Source of the DNA: Romanomermis culicivorax
Lineage: Eukaryota; Nematoda; Enoplea; Mermithida; Mermithidae
Reading direction: 5' to 3'
DNA: 64,000 nucleotides
Assembly (NCBI GenBank): GCA_963922205.1
Contig: CAWUHX010000264.1
Span: forward strand, 240,001-304,000
The notes under the pieces were generated by a model. It saw only the letters and a list, made by a program, of their open reading frames with translations, was not told the origin of the DNA and made no database searches. Shown here piece by piece: positions 34,891 to 44,940 of the stretch. The translations under genes were made by a program, and so were the position numbers. The stretch's first letter is position 1, and each line of letters starts with the position of its first letter.

Positions 34891-35309
34891 GTGTATTAAA
34901 CATATCACATGCTTCTTTTTTTAGGATCCAGTCGCTGACCTGTTGTTTATCTCCAGTGATACTGTACAAGAATGTAGTCTCTTAGGCTTTCATAAAGTTC
35001 TGGATGCAGTTTTTGACTGGCAAAAGGATGAATTTTTCACTATTTGCAAGTACAAACGATGGATGAAAAATACTTTAGAAACTTCTATTTGAGGAAATTG
35101 ATGACCTGCATTACTTTTGTACCTTGGGATAGAAATTATGAATATATAGACTATCAAAATAAAAGCCAATCATCCATAGGCTTGGTACATGGACAGAAAG
35201 GTGCATTATTCTGAAATTGATATATATTTGAAAATAAATGAGGGGTTAAGGATCCTTCTGCAAATTACCTGTCCTAGTCCATGAGACAGAAGCAGACATG
35301 CATGGCAAA

Positions 35310-35560
35310 AATTTTCCAGGGGGAGAGTCCCTGTACTTTTTATCCAGGGAGTAGGGGGCTCGGGTGAACAAAAAAACAAAAAAAAGTTCCACAAGCATGC
35401 TTTTCATACAAAATATTCATTAAAATATTTGAAAAACTATTCTCAAAAAAAAGTCAGGGAGGGGTGTTCAACAATTTTTTTTCAAGGCCAGGTAGGGGTG
35501 CCCTAGGTCTGAGGTAGGAAGGTTTACCTTACCCTGATACCCCTATGTGCATGTACGATC
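35310..35560 (-). repeat. Dispersed C-run repeat, copy d
   Basis: Inverse orientation: AAAAAACAAAAAAAAGTTCC, TTTTCATACAAAATATTC, GTTCAACAATTTTTTTTCAA, GGCCAGGTAGGGGTGCCC, GGTTTACC. Confidence 0.65.
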
Positions 35561-35571
35561 CTTACGTCGAT

Positions 35572-36184
35572 TTTCTACTAAATCATATCACCCATGGGTT
35601 CGAAAAATTTTGAACTCCAATAAATCCACTAAAAGTTTCACACTGAACCGTTGAGCGAGCGATTTTGGTGACAGTACCATTTTTCATCATTTTCCAGTTC
35701 ATAGTAACATACGTGGAAACATACTACAGAACCAAAGTACTAGACAAAAAATTTTATTACTCGAAACGACAATGAGGTAAACTATATTTCGAACTTTCAG
35801 CACTGATCTGCGAACACTGGAAACGTGCACGTGAATGTGCAAACAGAAAATTCAAGAACCCATGAATGAAAATTTTCACTAGAAATTGAAAAACACGTCA
35901 ATTCCCCTTATCTAAAAACTGGTTACTTTGAATCAAAGCATGAAACATGAAACATGTATTGAGTGCTCTTCATGTGGATGATGTGTCTAATGGTATCAAA
36001 AATCCAATACAATATGTATAATTTTTTGTAATATTGGCAAAGAAGTTTTGCTGAAGATCGGAATCTTATAGAGGAAAATTTTTAGCGAAATATTTAAATC
36101 CTATCACAAAATTTCTTGTTCGTGACGTTTTTCACAAGAAATTAAAATGATGCACCAAAAAAAAGCAAAAAATTGTGTCGAACC
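35572..36184. repeat. Composite dispersed repeat copy 2, block A
   Basis: It follows 2540-3140 closely, from CGATTTTCTACTAAATCATA to ATTGTGTCGAACCTG, and is interrupted by foldback element 2. Confidence 0.85.
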
Positions 36185-36192
36185 TGTTAACA

Positions 36193-37418
36193 AGGGATAT
36201 TCGCATGTCAGCGATTCCCAAGCGAACGCTGTCCAAGTGAGCGATTCTCACGTAAGTACATTTCAATTGAGCGATTCTCATGTCAGCGATTCCCAATTGA
36301 GCGAATTCACAAATGAGCGAATTCCCAACTGAACGATTCTCGTGTGAGCGATTCCCCATTGAGCGAACTCCCAAGTGAGCAAATTCCCAATTGAGTTCCC
36401 AAAAATTGAATTCCCATTTGGGTGGTTCCAAACGAGCGATCGAGAATGATTTTTGTTCTTTAAATTTCCCTACTGTACCTCATATTTTTCTGTCTATGTA
36501 TTTTTTCCTTTCGTTTTCTGTGTGTATTGCTTATGTTTATATGTCTTTACGTTTATATGTTTTTACGTTTTCATTTTTTGTCTGCGCTATCTTTTATGTT
36601 CCTCCTTCCTGTCGTCTAATTTTTTCTTTTATCCTTTTTGAATAACCGCAGTAGTCCGTATAATTCTTGAATAGTTCGGCATGCTTGGGTCTTTAATCGT
36701 TGTAACTGTGAAAACCTTGATAAAAATATAAACAAAAGAGTGCTCGAAGAAACAAAACATCAAGGAAAAGGAGACGTCAACGAAAATAAAGATATTACGA
36801 ATAAGTGAAAATAGGTGGAAAAGCATTAGAAAAAGAAAATACATGAAAAAGTGACAAAAAAGAAGAAGCGAGATAAAGAAAGCATCAAGGAAGGAAGAAA
36901 AAATAATGTGCAAAGAGGAAAAAGAAAGAATCAGGTGAATACAAAAAGAGAAAGATAAAAAAGTAAAAGCAAAAAATTAAGGTGGTAAGTAGGTAAGAAT
37001 GAAGAAAAAATCACAAAGAATAAAATTACGTAGGAAATAGAGCGTGCCGATTTGTGTAAGAATTACATTGGAGACAATGCTCATTAAGAATGACAACTTG
37101 CAAATCTAATGTCTCATGAGCAAAAACGAAAAAAGTAGATGACAAGAAAAAAGAAAATGAAAGGAAGCAGAGACAAAAGATAAAAATACAAAAAATACGT
37201 AAACAAAAACACTAGGAACACACAGAACGAAGGAAAAAAAGAAGTATATACAAAGAAAAATATAAGGTAAAGAAGGAAAATCTTAAGAAAGTGTTATCAC
37301 ATTCTCTAATGCCGGTTTAGAATCGCCCGATTGGGAATTCGCTGAATTGGGAATCAATCATATGGGAATGGCTCGCATGTGAATCGCTAGCATGGGAATC
37401 GCTCACTTGAGAATAGAC
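36193..37418. mobile_element. Foldback element 2
   Basis: Same family as 4699-5768. Subterminal GCGATTCCCAA / GCGAATTCCC words are at 36212-36440 and inverted at 37318-37415. A T-rich left arm (36440-36650) is matched by an A-rich right arm (37100-37310), and the frames in between are artefacts. The flanks TGTTAACA (36185-36192) and TGTTGACG (37419-37426) fit a diverged 8-bp TSD. Confidence 0.75.
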
Positions 37419-37678
37419 TGTTGACGATTAACCGAAATTTTCAGCGAGAAGTTGTCGAAAAATTCCGATGCAAAATCTTACTTTGGATCGAAAATTCAAT
37501 ATTTTGAATTGGGATTAATATCGAAGGAATAGAATTAAAAATAGAACTCAGCGATTATCAATACAGCAAAGTCTCACTGCAGCGAAATCTCAAAACAGAT
37601 TCTCAAAATAGTGAATTTTCATAGAAGTTATCTTCAGAATGGAAAAATGAAGCACTTTATTCAGGCTTGCGCCATGAG

Positions 37679-38250
37679 CCTAAGTCTAAACCTAAGCCTG
37701 AGCCTAAGCCTACCCCCAAGGCTAAGCCTACGCTCAGTGCTAACCCTAAGTCTAAATGTAGGTTTGTGCTGAAGATTAAGGCTAAGCCTAAGGTAAAGCC
37801 TAAGTCTAAGCCTGCCTAAATTAAAGCCTAAGCCTAAGCCTATGCCTAAGCCTAAGCCTAAGCCTAAGCCTAAGCCTAAGCCTAAGCCTAAGCCTAAGCC
37901 TAAGCCTAAGCCTAAGCCTAAGCCTAAACCTAAGCCTAAGCCTAAGCCTAAGCCTAAGCCTAAGCCTAAGCCTAAGCCTCAGCCTATGCCTAAGCCTAAG
38001 CCAAAGCCTCAGCCTAAGCCTAAGCCTCAGCCTAAGCCTAAGCCTATGCCTAAGCCAAAGCCTAAGCCTAAGCCTAAGCCTAAGCCGAAGCCTAAGCCTA
38101 AGCCTAAGCCTAAGCCTAAGCCTAAGCCTAAGCCTAAGCCTAAGCCTAAGCCTAAGCCTAAGCCTAAGCCTAAGCCTAAGCCTAAGCCTAAGCCTAAGCC
38201 TAAGCCTAAGCCTAAGCCTAAGCCTAAGCCTCAGCTTAGTCTAAGCTCAG
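37679..38250 (-). repeat. Interstitial telomere-type repeat (TTAGGC)n
   Basis: The plus strand is (CCTAAG)n, nearly perfect from 37826 to 38241 and degenerate from 37679 to 37825. The minus strand is TTAGGC, the nematode telomere hexamer, with the G-rich strand pointing left. Inverted GCTGTTTTGAGA-type arms flank it (37550-37640 and 38450-38650). The Pro-Lys repeat frame across it is an artefact. Confidence 0.95.
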
Positions 38251-38449
38251 CTGACAGATTTTTTTTTGTGATATTGGAATGGTGCATTCATGCATACGTA
38301 CCGCATCTGCAGCACAAAAGCGAGCGAAACTTAGATGGCCAAATGCAACTAAAGTTTACCATCTCAACTAGCAAAAACCATTTTAACATATCTAATTTTT
38401 ATATTTACTATAAAATTGTGCGTTTACTCTAATGCGCAGAACTTGTTAT

Positions 38450-38650
38450 TTTTTGTTGTAATCGCTGTTTTGAGACCTCACAGTTTTGAGAGTCGGTGTT
38501 TTGCTACCTTGCTGTTTTGAGAATCGCTGTATTGAGATTTCACTGAATTGAGAATCACAATTTGACACTTCGCGGTTTTGAGAATAGCTGTTTCGAGACT
38601 TCGCTAATTTGGGAAATGCAGTTTTGAGTCTTGCTATTTGAGTTTGACTT
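38450..38650. repeat. Degenerate TTTTGAGAATCGCTG repeats
   Basis: Eight or so degenerate units of GCTGTTTTGAGAATC / CACTGAATTGAGAATC. The inverse (GATTCTCAAAATAG, GCGAAATCTCAAAACAG) occurs at 37550-37640 on the other side of the telomere-type block. Confidence 0.7.
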
Positions 38651-39169
38651 TCGTTCCACTGTGTGGGGGACACGCCGACTGTTAACGCCGATGGAATTTG
38701 AACACCTCTTTGGAGCCCAGTCCGTGTAACTTTAGCCTCATTGATAGTTTTTGGTTCGACTTTGTTGCCACTCACAGCCCATTTTATATTGTCCTGGCTT
38801 GCCCAATTTAAATCGTCCAACTGCTCTATCAAAGTACTCTGCCAGCAAGCCGTGATCTAAGGAATCCACTTTGGAGGGTTTCCCTATATATAAACATGGG
38901 AGGCGGACGCCTTTGATTCCCAGCTTCAGAAATTCTAATGTGCCCCCCATCTTAATTTTTTCTAGGTGGCATCTTGACTTTCTTCAAGATGGGAACTTGA
39001 TTTTTTAAAGATGGGATTTTAAATTTTTTCAAGGTGTGATCATCATTTCTTCAAGATACCAACTTTATTTTTTCTCAACATTATCTAGAAAGAATGTGAT
39101 TCGTTTGAAAAGATTGCTTATGCACTTAAAAAAATGTTGCGCATCATGTTTGAAGGTAACGACTTTTTT
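38651..39169. other. No gene seen
   Basis: 38940-39070 has TCAAGATGGGA / TTCAAGGTG / CTTCAAGAT near-repeats. Block A-like sequence resumes at about 39170 (GCGTAATTTTTGATATAATG, TTTAGTGTTGCTTCAGTGG). Confidence 0.5.
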
Positions 39170-39455
39170 CAAGTGGCCCTTCTCGTATTGCGTAATTTTT
39201 GATATAATGTTCCACCTAGAGTACATACTGTAGGAACATTTAGTGTTGCTTCAGTGGATTGGTGTATAGTCATGCCTTTTCCTGGAAATAATTTTTTTCT
39301 TCTATTTTGTTCTCTTTTCCCACACAAAAAGTCGATGATGCAACTGATCCAAAAAAAACAATGAGGAACAGTGGCATTTATTTGTAGGTATAAGCACGCT
39401 TTTAATTGTGCTTCAAATCATCGATTGGAAGATATAGCTTAGGTTTGAAACTTAG

Positions 39456-39526
39456 GGTGCAGCCAGGAGTCGAACCTGGGTTACCAGCATTCCGGGCTGA
39501 TGTCCTCACCACTAGATCACCACACC
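39456..39526 (-). tRNA. tRNA-like SINE head (pseudo-tRNA), inverted unit
   Basis: 71 nt that folds as 7-bp acceptor (two G-T pairs), 3-bp D stem with TAGTGGTGAG-like loop, 5-bp anticodon stem, 4-nt variable, 5-bp T stem with TTCGACT loop. The loop CCGGAAT places GGA at 34-36 but lacks T33, and no aminoacid identity is safe. Here the D loop is altered (GATCTAGTGG..). Confidence 0.45.
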
Positions 39527-39732
39527 ACGAGGTGAACCCAGATTAAGGTGCTCCCCTAGGCTACGATTTTTTAGGACACAACTCCAATGCTTATTGGTCC
39601 TGAACCTATGACCCTTTTTTGGCAAGTAGCAGCATACCTGCTGCTTTTTGAACTGCCGACCAATGAAGTTGGTAACTTTTTAGAAATGAAAATTATACGG
39701 AATTTTTTCGAGTGAAAATAAGTTTGAAAATT

Positions 39733-39799
39733 AGGTGGTCTAGTCCTGAGGACATCAGCCCGGAAGGCTGGTAACCCAGGTTCGACTCCTGGCTGCACC
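39733..39799 (+). tRNA. tRNA-like SINE head, 5'-truncated at the inversion junction
   Basis: It retains GGTGGTCTAGTCCTGAGGAC, the TCAGC/GCTGG anticodon stem and the CCAGG TTCGACT CCTGG arm, but the acceptor 5' strand is lost at the palindrome junction. Confidence 0.4.
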
Positions 39800-40006
39800 C
39801 TAATTTTCAAACTTATTTTCACTCCAAAAAATTCCATATAATTTTCATTTCTAAAAAGTTACCAACGTCATTGGTCCGCAGTTCAAAAAGCAGCAGGTAC
39901 GCTGCTAGTTGCCAGAAAGGGTCATAGATTCATGACCACCAAGCATTGGAGTTGTGTCCTAAAAAATCGTAGCCTAGGGGAGCACCTTAATCTGGGTTCA
40001 CCTCAT

Positions 40007-40077
40007 GGTGTAGTGGTCTAGTGGTGAGGACATCTGCCCGGAATGCTGGTAACCCAGGTTCGACTCCTGGCTGCACC
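40007..40077 (+). tRNA. tRNA-like SINE head
   Basis: 71 nt from GGTGTAG to CTGCACC, with T arm CCAGG TTCGACT CCTGG. The anticodon stem carries one mismatch (TCTGC versus GCTGG). Confidence 0.45.
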
Positions 40078-40284
40078 CTAATTTTCAAACTTATTTTCAC
40101 TCCAAAAAATTCCATATAATTTTCATTTCTAAAAAGTTACCAACTTCATTGGTCGGCAGTTCAAAAAGCAGCAGGTACACTGCTAGTTGCCAGAAAGGGT
40201 CATAGGTTCACGACCACCAAGCATTGGAGTTGTGTCCTAAAAAATCGTAGCCTAGGGGAGCACCTCAATCTGGGTTCACTTCAT

Positions 40285-40355
40285 GGTGTGGTGGTCTAGT
40301 GGTGAGGACATCAGCCCGGAATGCTGGTAACCCAGGTTCGACTCCTGGCTGCACG
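40285..40355 (+). tRNA. tRNA-like SINE head
   Basis: 71 nt from GGTGTGG. All stems are intact except the last acceptor base (CTGCACG). Confidence 0.45.
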
Positions 40356-40562
40356 CTAATTTTCAAACTTATTTTCACTCCAAAAAATTCCATATAATTT
40401 TCATTTCTAAAAAGTTACCAACTTCATTGGTCCGCAGTTCAAAAAGCAGCAGGTACGCTGCTAGTTGAAAGAAAGGGTCATAGGTTCACGACCACCAAGC
40501 ATTGGAGTTGTGTCCTAAAAAATCGTAGCCTAGGGGAGCACCTTAATCTGGGTTCACCTCGT

Positions 40563-40633
40563 GGTGTGGTGGTCTAGTGGTGAGGACATCAGCCAGAAAT
40601 GCTGGTAATCCAGGTTCGACTCCTGGCTGCACC
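40563..40633 (+). tRNA. tRNA-like SINE head
   Basis: 71 nt from GGTGTGG to CTGCACC. The anticodon loop region is changed (CAGCCAGAAATGCTGG), more evidence that anticodon function is not kept. Confidence 0.45.
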
Positions 40634-40684
40634 CTAATTTTCAAACTTATTTTCACTCCAAAAAATTCCATATGATATAGCTTA

Positions 40685-41740
40685 AGCTGCACCTCAGCTG
40701 GAGCTTAAATCTCTTTGATAAAACCGGCCTTTGGAATCGTTATACTCCTGTGTTGCTCTAGAGGGGAGACTCCTCTCCTTTTTCGTATCTGCATCCTTTT
40801 ATGACCCCTTGCGATTTTGCATATATTTCCTATTTGTTCGTCGATTCAATGAAGTTCTCTACACTGAGAGAGGTGTGGGTTGATGTCAGCAACGCTGATT
40901 TACTGGTAGCAGCCGGCTCTCACCTAGTCCTGGTGATTGACTTTAGCATTTACCAACAACAGGTGAACTTTTAGTCCCTGAGCAGGCCAAAAAGTCTGTG
41001 TGCAGGCATAGTTCGACGTACACCAGCGGGTTGCGAACTGTTGTACAGCTTCATACAATGCACTTCTTGTGCAAACAATCACCCGTTTGGCAAAGTCATA
41101 TTTTTTGTATGGGCAGAAAATTACAAAAATTAAAAATGTCTTCGCTGGTTGCCTCTATATTTTCACATTTCTACATTGTTTGTCATGTTGAGGTTTGGTT
41201 TATTTTCTTTGCCGTTTTTCTTCCCATCTTCCTATGTCCTTATAAATGCAATATTTTCAGATACAGGGCAGTAAAAATTTAGTCTACATTTTATTATTCC
41301 GACAGAATAATGAAATCTAAAATTTCATGTAATGAAAATTTTTCAAGTGTGCAAAGAAATGTTCCAAAGAAATGCAGTCTTTCCTTCTAGTGCTCTGTTT
41401 CCTCTTCCCTCCAAATATGGCAGCTGATCAATAGATAAGGCTATCAAAGCCACAAACAGGGGCTGTTTTCCAAGTCTAATGAGAATCATGGTGCAAATGA
41501 ATGGGTAATAGCCCACAAGCACGAACGGCTCAATAGTGCGAATGGCCCATTTGCGCTATACCCCAGAAGGCTTCATAAGTTCGAAAGGTTCAAATGCACG
41601 AAAATTTTATTTTCTAAGCTATCACGTGACTTGATTTAAACTACTTGTGAGAAAGAGGGCTTAATATGCAAATGAAACCTCGGCTTTTCGAGTTGAAAAT
41701 AGAAACAAAAAATACAACTTTAACAAAACAACAGTACGCT
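40685..41740. repeat. Composite dispersed repeat copy 2, blocks B, C and E
   Basis: It matches 3330-4690 then 5777-6060: CAGCTGGAGCTTA, GTGTGGGTTGATGTC, GTACACCAGCGGGTTGCGAA, TTCATACAATGCACTTCTTG, GGCAGAAAATTACAAAAAT, CTATCACGTGACTTGATT. It shows the empty sites for MITE copy 2 and foldback element 1. Confidence 0.85.
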
Positions 41741-44145
41741 CAAAAAAGTCAGATCCTAGTTTTTGATATATTGATATTCACTGATTTTGCCATGTCACAC
41801 AAGATGTTACAGATTTTTGATTTGAATTCATTTTTTCCTCGATCCCTAAGGAGTAACTGATACCATAGGAAAGCAATCTCAATCGGGTGATTCTGAGCTA
41901 AAAAAATGTCGAATCTTTCCTCTCATTCTACTGTTCTGTTGTATTTTTCCTTCTCTCTCTCTCCCACTGTTTCTTTCTTTTTTATTCTTATCCGTTCTCA
42001 CATTTTTCTTTACTTTATCGCTTATTCTATCTACTTCATTATTTCCACCAGACTAAAGTAACATCCAGGGTATTTTTCAAGTTAAAAAATATAGCAGTAG
42101 GGAATATGATAGAAAAATGTATAACGTGAGAAAATGTTAACGTCAAGAAAAGGAAAATAAGAAATAACAAAGTGGAATGGGAAACAAAAGAGAAACAGAA
42201 AAAATAACATTAAATATCTCCTTTGAGAACTGTTCTTATGTTGCCGATCATGGGAATCACTGTTCTGATGAGAATGACTTGGAACAGCTTAGCATAAAAT
42301 GGTCCACTTCACAAAATGCTGAAGCCATCGTTTAATTTTTTTAGAGTAAATAAAATTGCATAAATTAAATCGAAAACTGCAGAGTTTTTAGCATAAAATC
42401 AACTCCTTCAAATTGCATAACACAAATTATAAAACAAGCATATTGGTTCTTACAATTGTGAGAATCCTGGAATTACTGTAACTGGCCATTACTGTAGTTT
42501 CACTAATTCTCCTCCTCACCTCATTTAAAGTCTCAGTTCTCCGATCACTTTCATTATTTTCTCTTTATTCCTACTGTTTTTATCCAACTTCTACTTTTTC
42601 ATCTTATCATTTCTTTCCATCTTGTCAAATATTTTCATGCCTAAAACTTTGTAAAAACATTCTTATTTCAATTCAACTTTTTCATCATAATATTTTCTGA
42701 ATCATAATCGTCCAACTTCTTTCTTTCACTATTCCATCTAGCCGTCTCCGCCCCAAATTACTAGCTTTCATTGCATCACGTGACTAGTTTTTATGATAGT
42801 TTTTATGTATATTTTTCCATATATAAACCGTGTTTCTTGTTCATTTTTCAGTCGGTTTTCGCTCCCTTCTCTTTTCCCATTTCCTCGACCGACCACTGTT
42901 TTTCCCTTTCCCTATCCCATCTGTCCACTTATATTATTATTATTACTTGTCATTATTCTATTGCATATTCTATCGTCTTTTTATATTCCGTCTATAAATT
43001 TATTCTGTATGTTTTACATAACGTCCTCAACAAATTACAAAACCCAAATCGGTCCAATCGTCTTTTGGTTCATGGGAAATATAGAAACGTCCATCCCAAC
43101 CGATATATAACTTAGAATCATTCATTCTCATCGTTTATCGAATACCATCTCGAGTCGACTACAGTAAAACAATCGAAGTCCAAATATTCATTACAATTTC
43201 CCATCACTCTCGGTTCTAAGACTCGAGTATAGACTTGGTTCAATTCCTAAATCACACACATTCTGAAATCGCTCTGTCATTTTCTCACAGAATAAAAACC
43301 GCAGATAAGTTTCTCATTTCGAACAGCCCTGCAGTAAATAAACGTTCGATCGCGCCAGTCCTGCTACAGTAACCAGTAATCTATGTAATACAAACCCCAT
43401 ACCAAAAACCTTGCAAATGGCGATGCATGGGCAGAACTCGTACTGCAATTTTTGAATTCCGATTTCAACAAATTTCTAATTTTTACTCATGACATATTCT
43501 GGATTCATAATGCGAACAATGCAATGCGTGCTGAATTTTTCGAGCCCATCATTTCCTATTTGACTTCCACATCTGACTTCAGAACTAAAAATCGAAATAG
43601 CCGAGTACCCAACTGCCATATAGCATGTCTTGTAAAACGTTATTTTTTGTTAATATATTTTCCAAATTGTTGGAGGGTTCCAAACATATGAACCCATTTT
43701 TGTATTTTGAGGAAAAGTGTTTTTTTCTTGTTTTCGAATGTGTCAAACTTTCGTTTTCATGCTGAGTGCATACATTACGAGTGCGAAAATGTGTCAAAAC
43801 AAAGTACTTGAAAAATAGTCTGGTTTCCTACTGGGAACCCAGATTATTGAAAACAAAAGAAAGAACTAATGGATTACTAACATGGTACATATGACGAGAA
43901 AACGAGGAATAAATAGAATATATGCTTTCACAAAAACCTACATAAAAATTATACAAATTTTTGCACTCCTTGACATGATATCCCTGTTACACATTAAAAT
44001 TTTTATGTAAATTTTACCAGGTGTTCACCCCATCAGCCTAAAATTTGGCATAGTAACTGGGGATTGGGATACTATCATTAGGAACTTAAAAAGGCATGAA
44101 TCATTTTCAGTTTGTAATGTACCTGCGAAAGCAGTACTGTAAATA
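41741..44145. other. No gene seen
   Basis: 41890-42240 has a T-rich half followed by an A-rich half, weakly like another decayed foldback element. 42480-43110 is pyrimidine-rich. The 105-114 residue frames at 42771-43115 are low complexity and overlap each other, so I do not call them genes. Confidence 0.5.
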
Positions 44146-44914
44146 TGTAGCATACTGTATGTGATAGACATTTATTAGATATTATTTTATTGTCACATTT
44201 TATCGTCTCAAGGGTGTCTGGGATTCACACCCAAACATTCCTACAAAATTACGTGAAGTACTTTATTTTGATCCGTTCACACCCCGGTAGCCCAATTAAG
44301 ATGCCCTAATTAATTTGCACAAATGGCAGCTGTTCCCCTAGAACCTACACTAAACTACACATTCCACAGCTACCGTAATCCCCCGTACACAAAACCTGTG
44401 TATACAGAGAAACAGATACAGGAAGCATGCACAGAAGCACAGAGGTGTGGCCAAGCCCACCGTAGAAAGCAAGTGAAGCACGGAAAGCATACAGTACCAG
44501 GAAAGCATTAGAAAGGCGTAACTAAGAAAGCATAAAAAGCATAGCAGGAGGCAACGATTGGCGAAAGAAGATGGACAGAAGCTCGACCTCCCGCGACGCC
44601 CAGGGAGTGGCCAAGAACATCGTATAAAAAAAGTAGCAAAGCGTGATTTAGGTAGTTAATATTTTGTGAATTTTGATCCGCAGCTGTTCATTTTTATTTG
44701 CAAGCAACCGTCTTCGAAAGCAATTAAACCGTATCGTCTATTTTATTTGCAAGCAAACGCGCTGTCCATTTGTGTTATTCGACATTCAAGGGACCATTAA
44801 TCATTTGTGTATTTTCGTACTACCATTCCGCCCGCGCCCCGTCCTGTTATTCCGTCCCCGCCGTATCGACCGTTGGTTAGAAGTAAAGTACCTCACACAA
44901 ATCTGGTCGTTACA
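44146..44914 (+). repeat. Putative 5' LTR of the gag-env element
   Basis: The right edge is placed at GTCGTTACA before TATTT and a PBS-like TGGTGTCCGTACTGTACC at 44920. TATAAAAAA at 44623 could be its TATA box. The left edge (TGTAAATATGTAGCATAC) is a guess because no second LTR is in the window. Confidence 0.35.
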
Positions 44915-44940
44915 TATTTTGGTGTCCGTACTGTACCGTT

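Larger units (their letters stand above)
39442..40673. mobile_element. tRNA-derived SINE array, one inverted plus three direct 278-bp units
   Basis: GATATAGCTTA occurs at 39431-39441 and 40674-40684, an 11-bp target duplication. Inside, the landmark TAATTTTCAAACTTATTTTC starts at 39801, 40079, 40357 and 40635, exactly 278 bp apart. The first unit (39442-39735) is in inverse orientation and meets the direct units at about 39735. Each unit contains a 71-nt tRNA-like head and a body with AAAAAGCAGCAGGTACGCTG and AAAAAATCGTAGCCTAGGGG. No protein is encoded. Confidence 0.9.

Noticed and set aside
37842-38432. 196-residue Pro-Lys repeat protein
   Set aside because: It is the translation of the telomere-type hexamer array; the unique tail has no support.
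39456-40633. Functional tRNA gene cluster
   Set aside because: The loops lack T33, anticodon stems and acceptor vary between copies, and the heads are embedded in 278-bp SINE-like units.
42771-43115. Two overlapping frames of 105-114 residues
   Set aside because: Pyrimidine-rich low complexity; two registers equally open.
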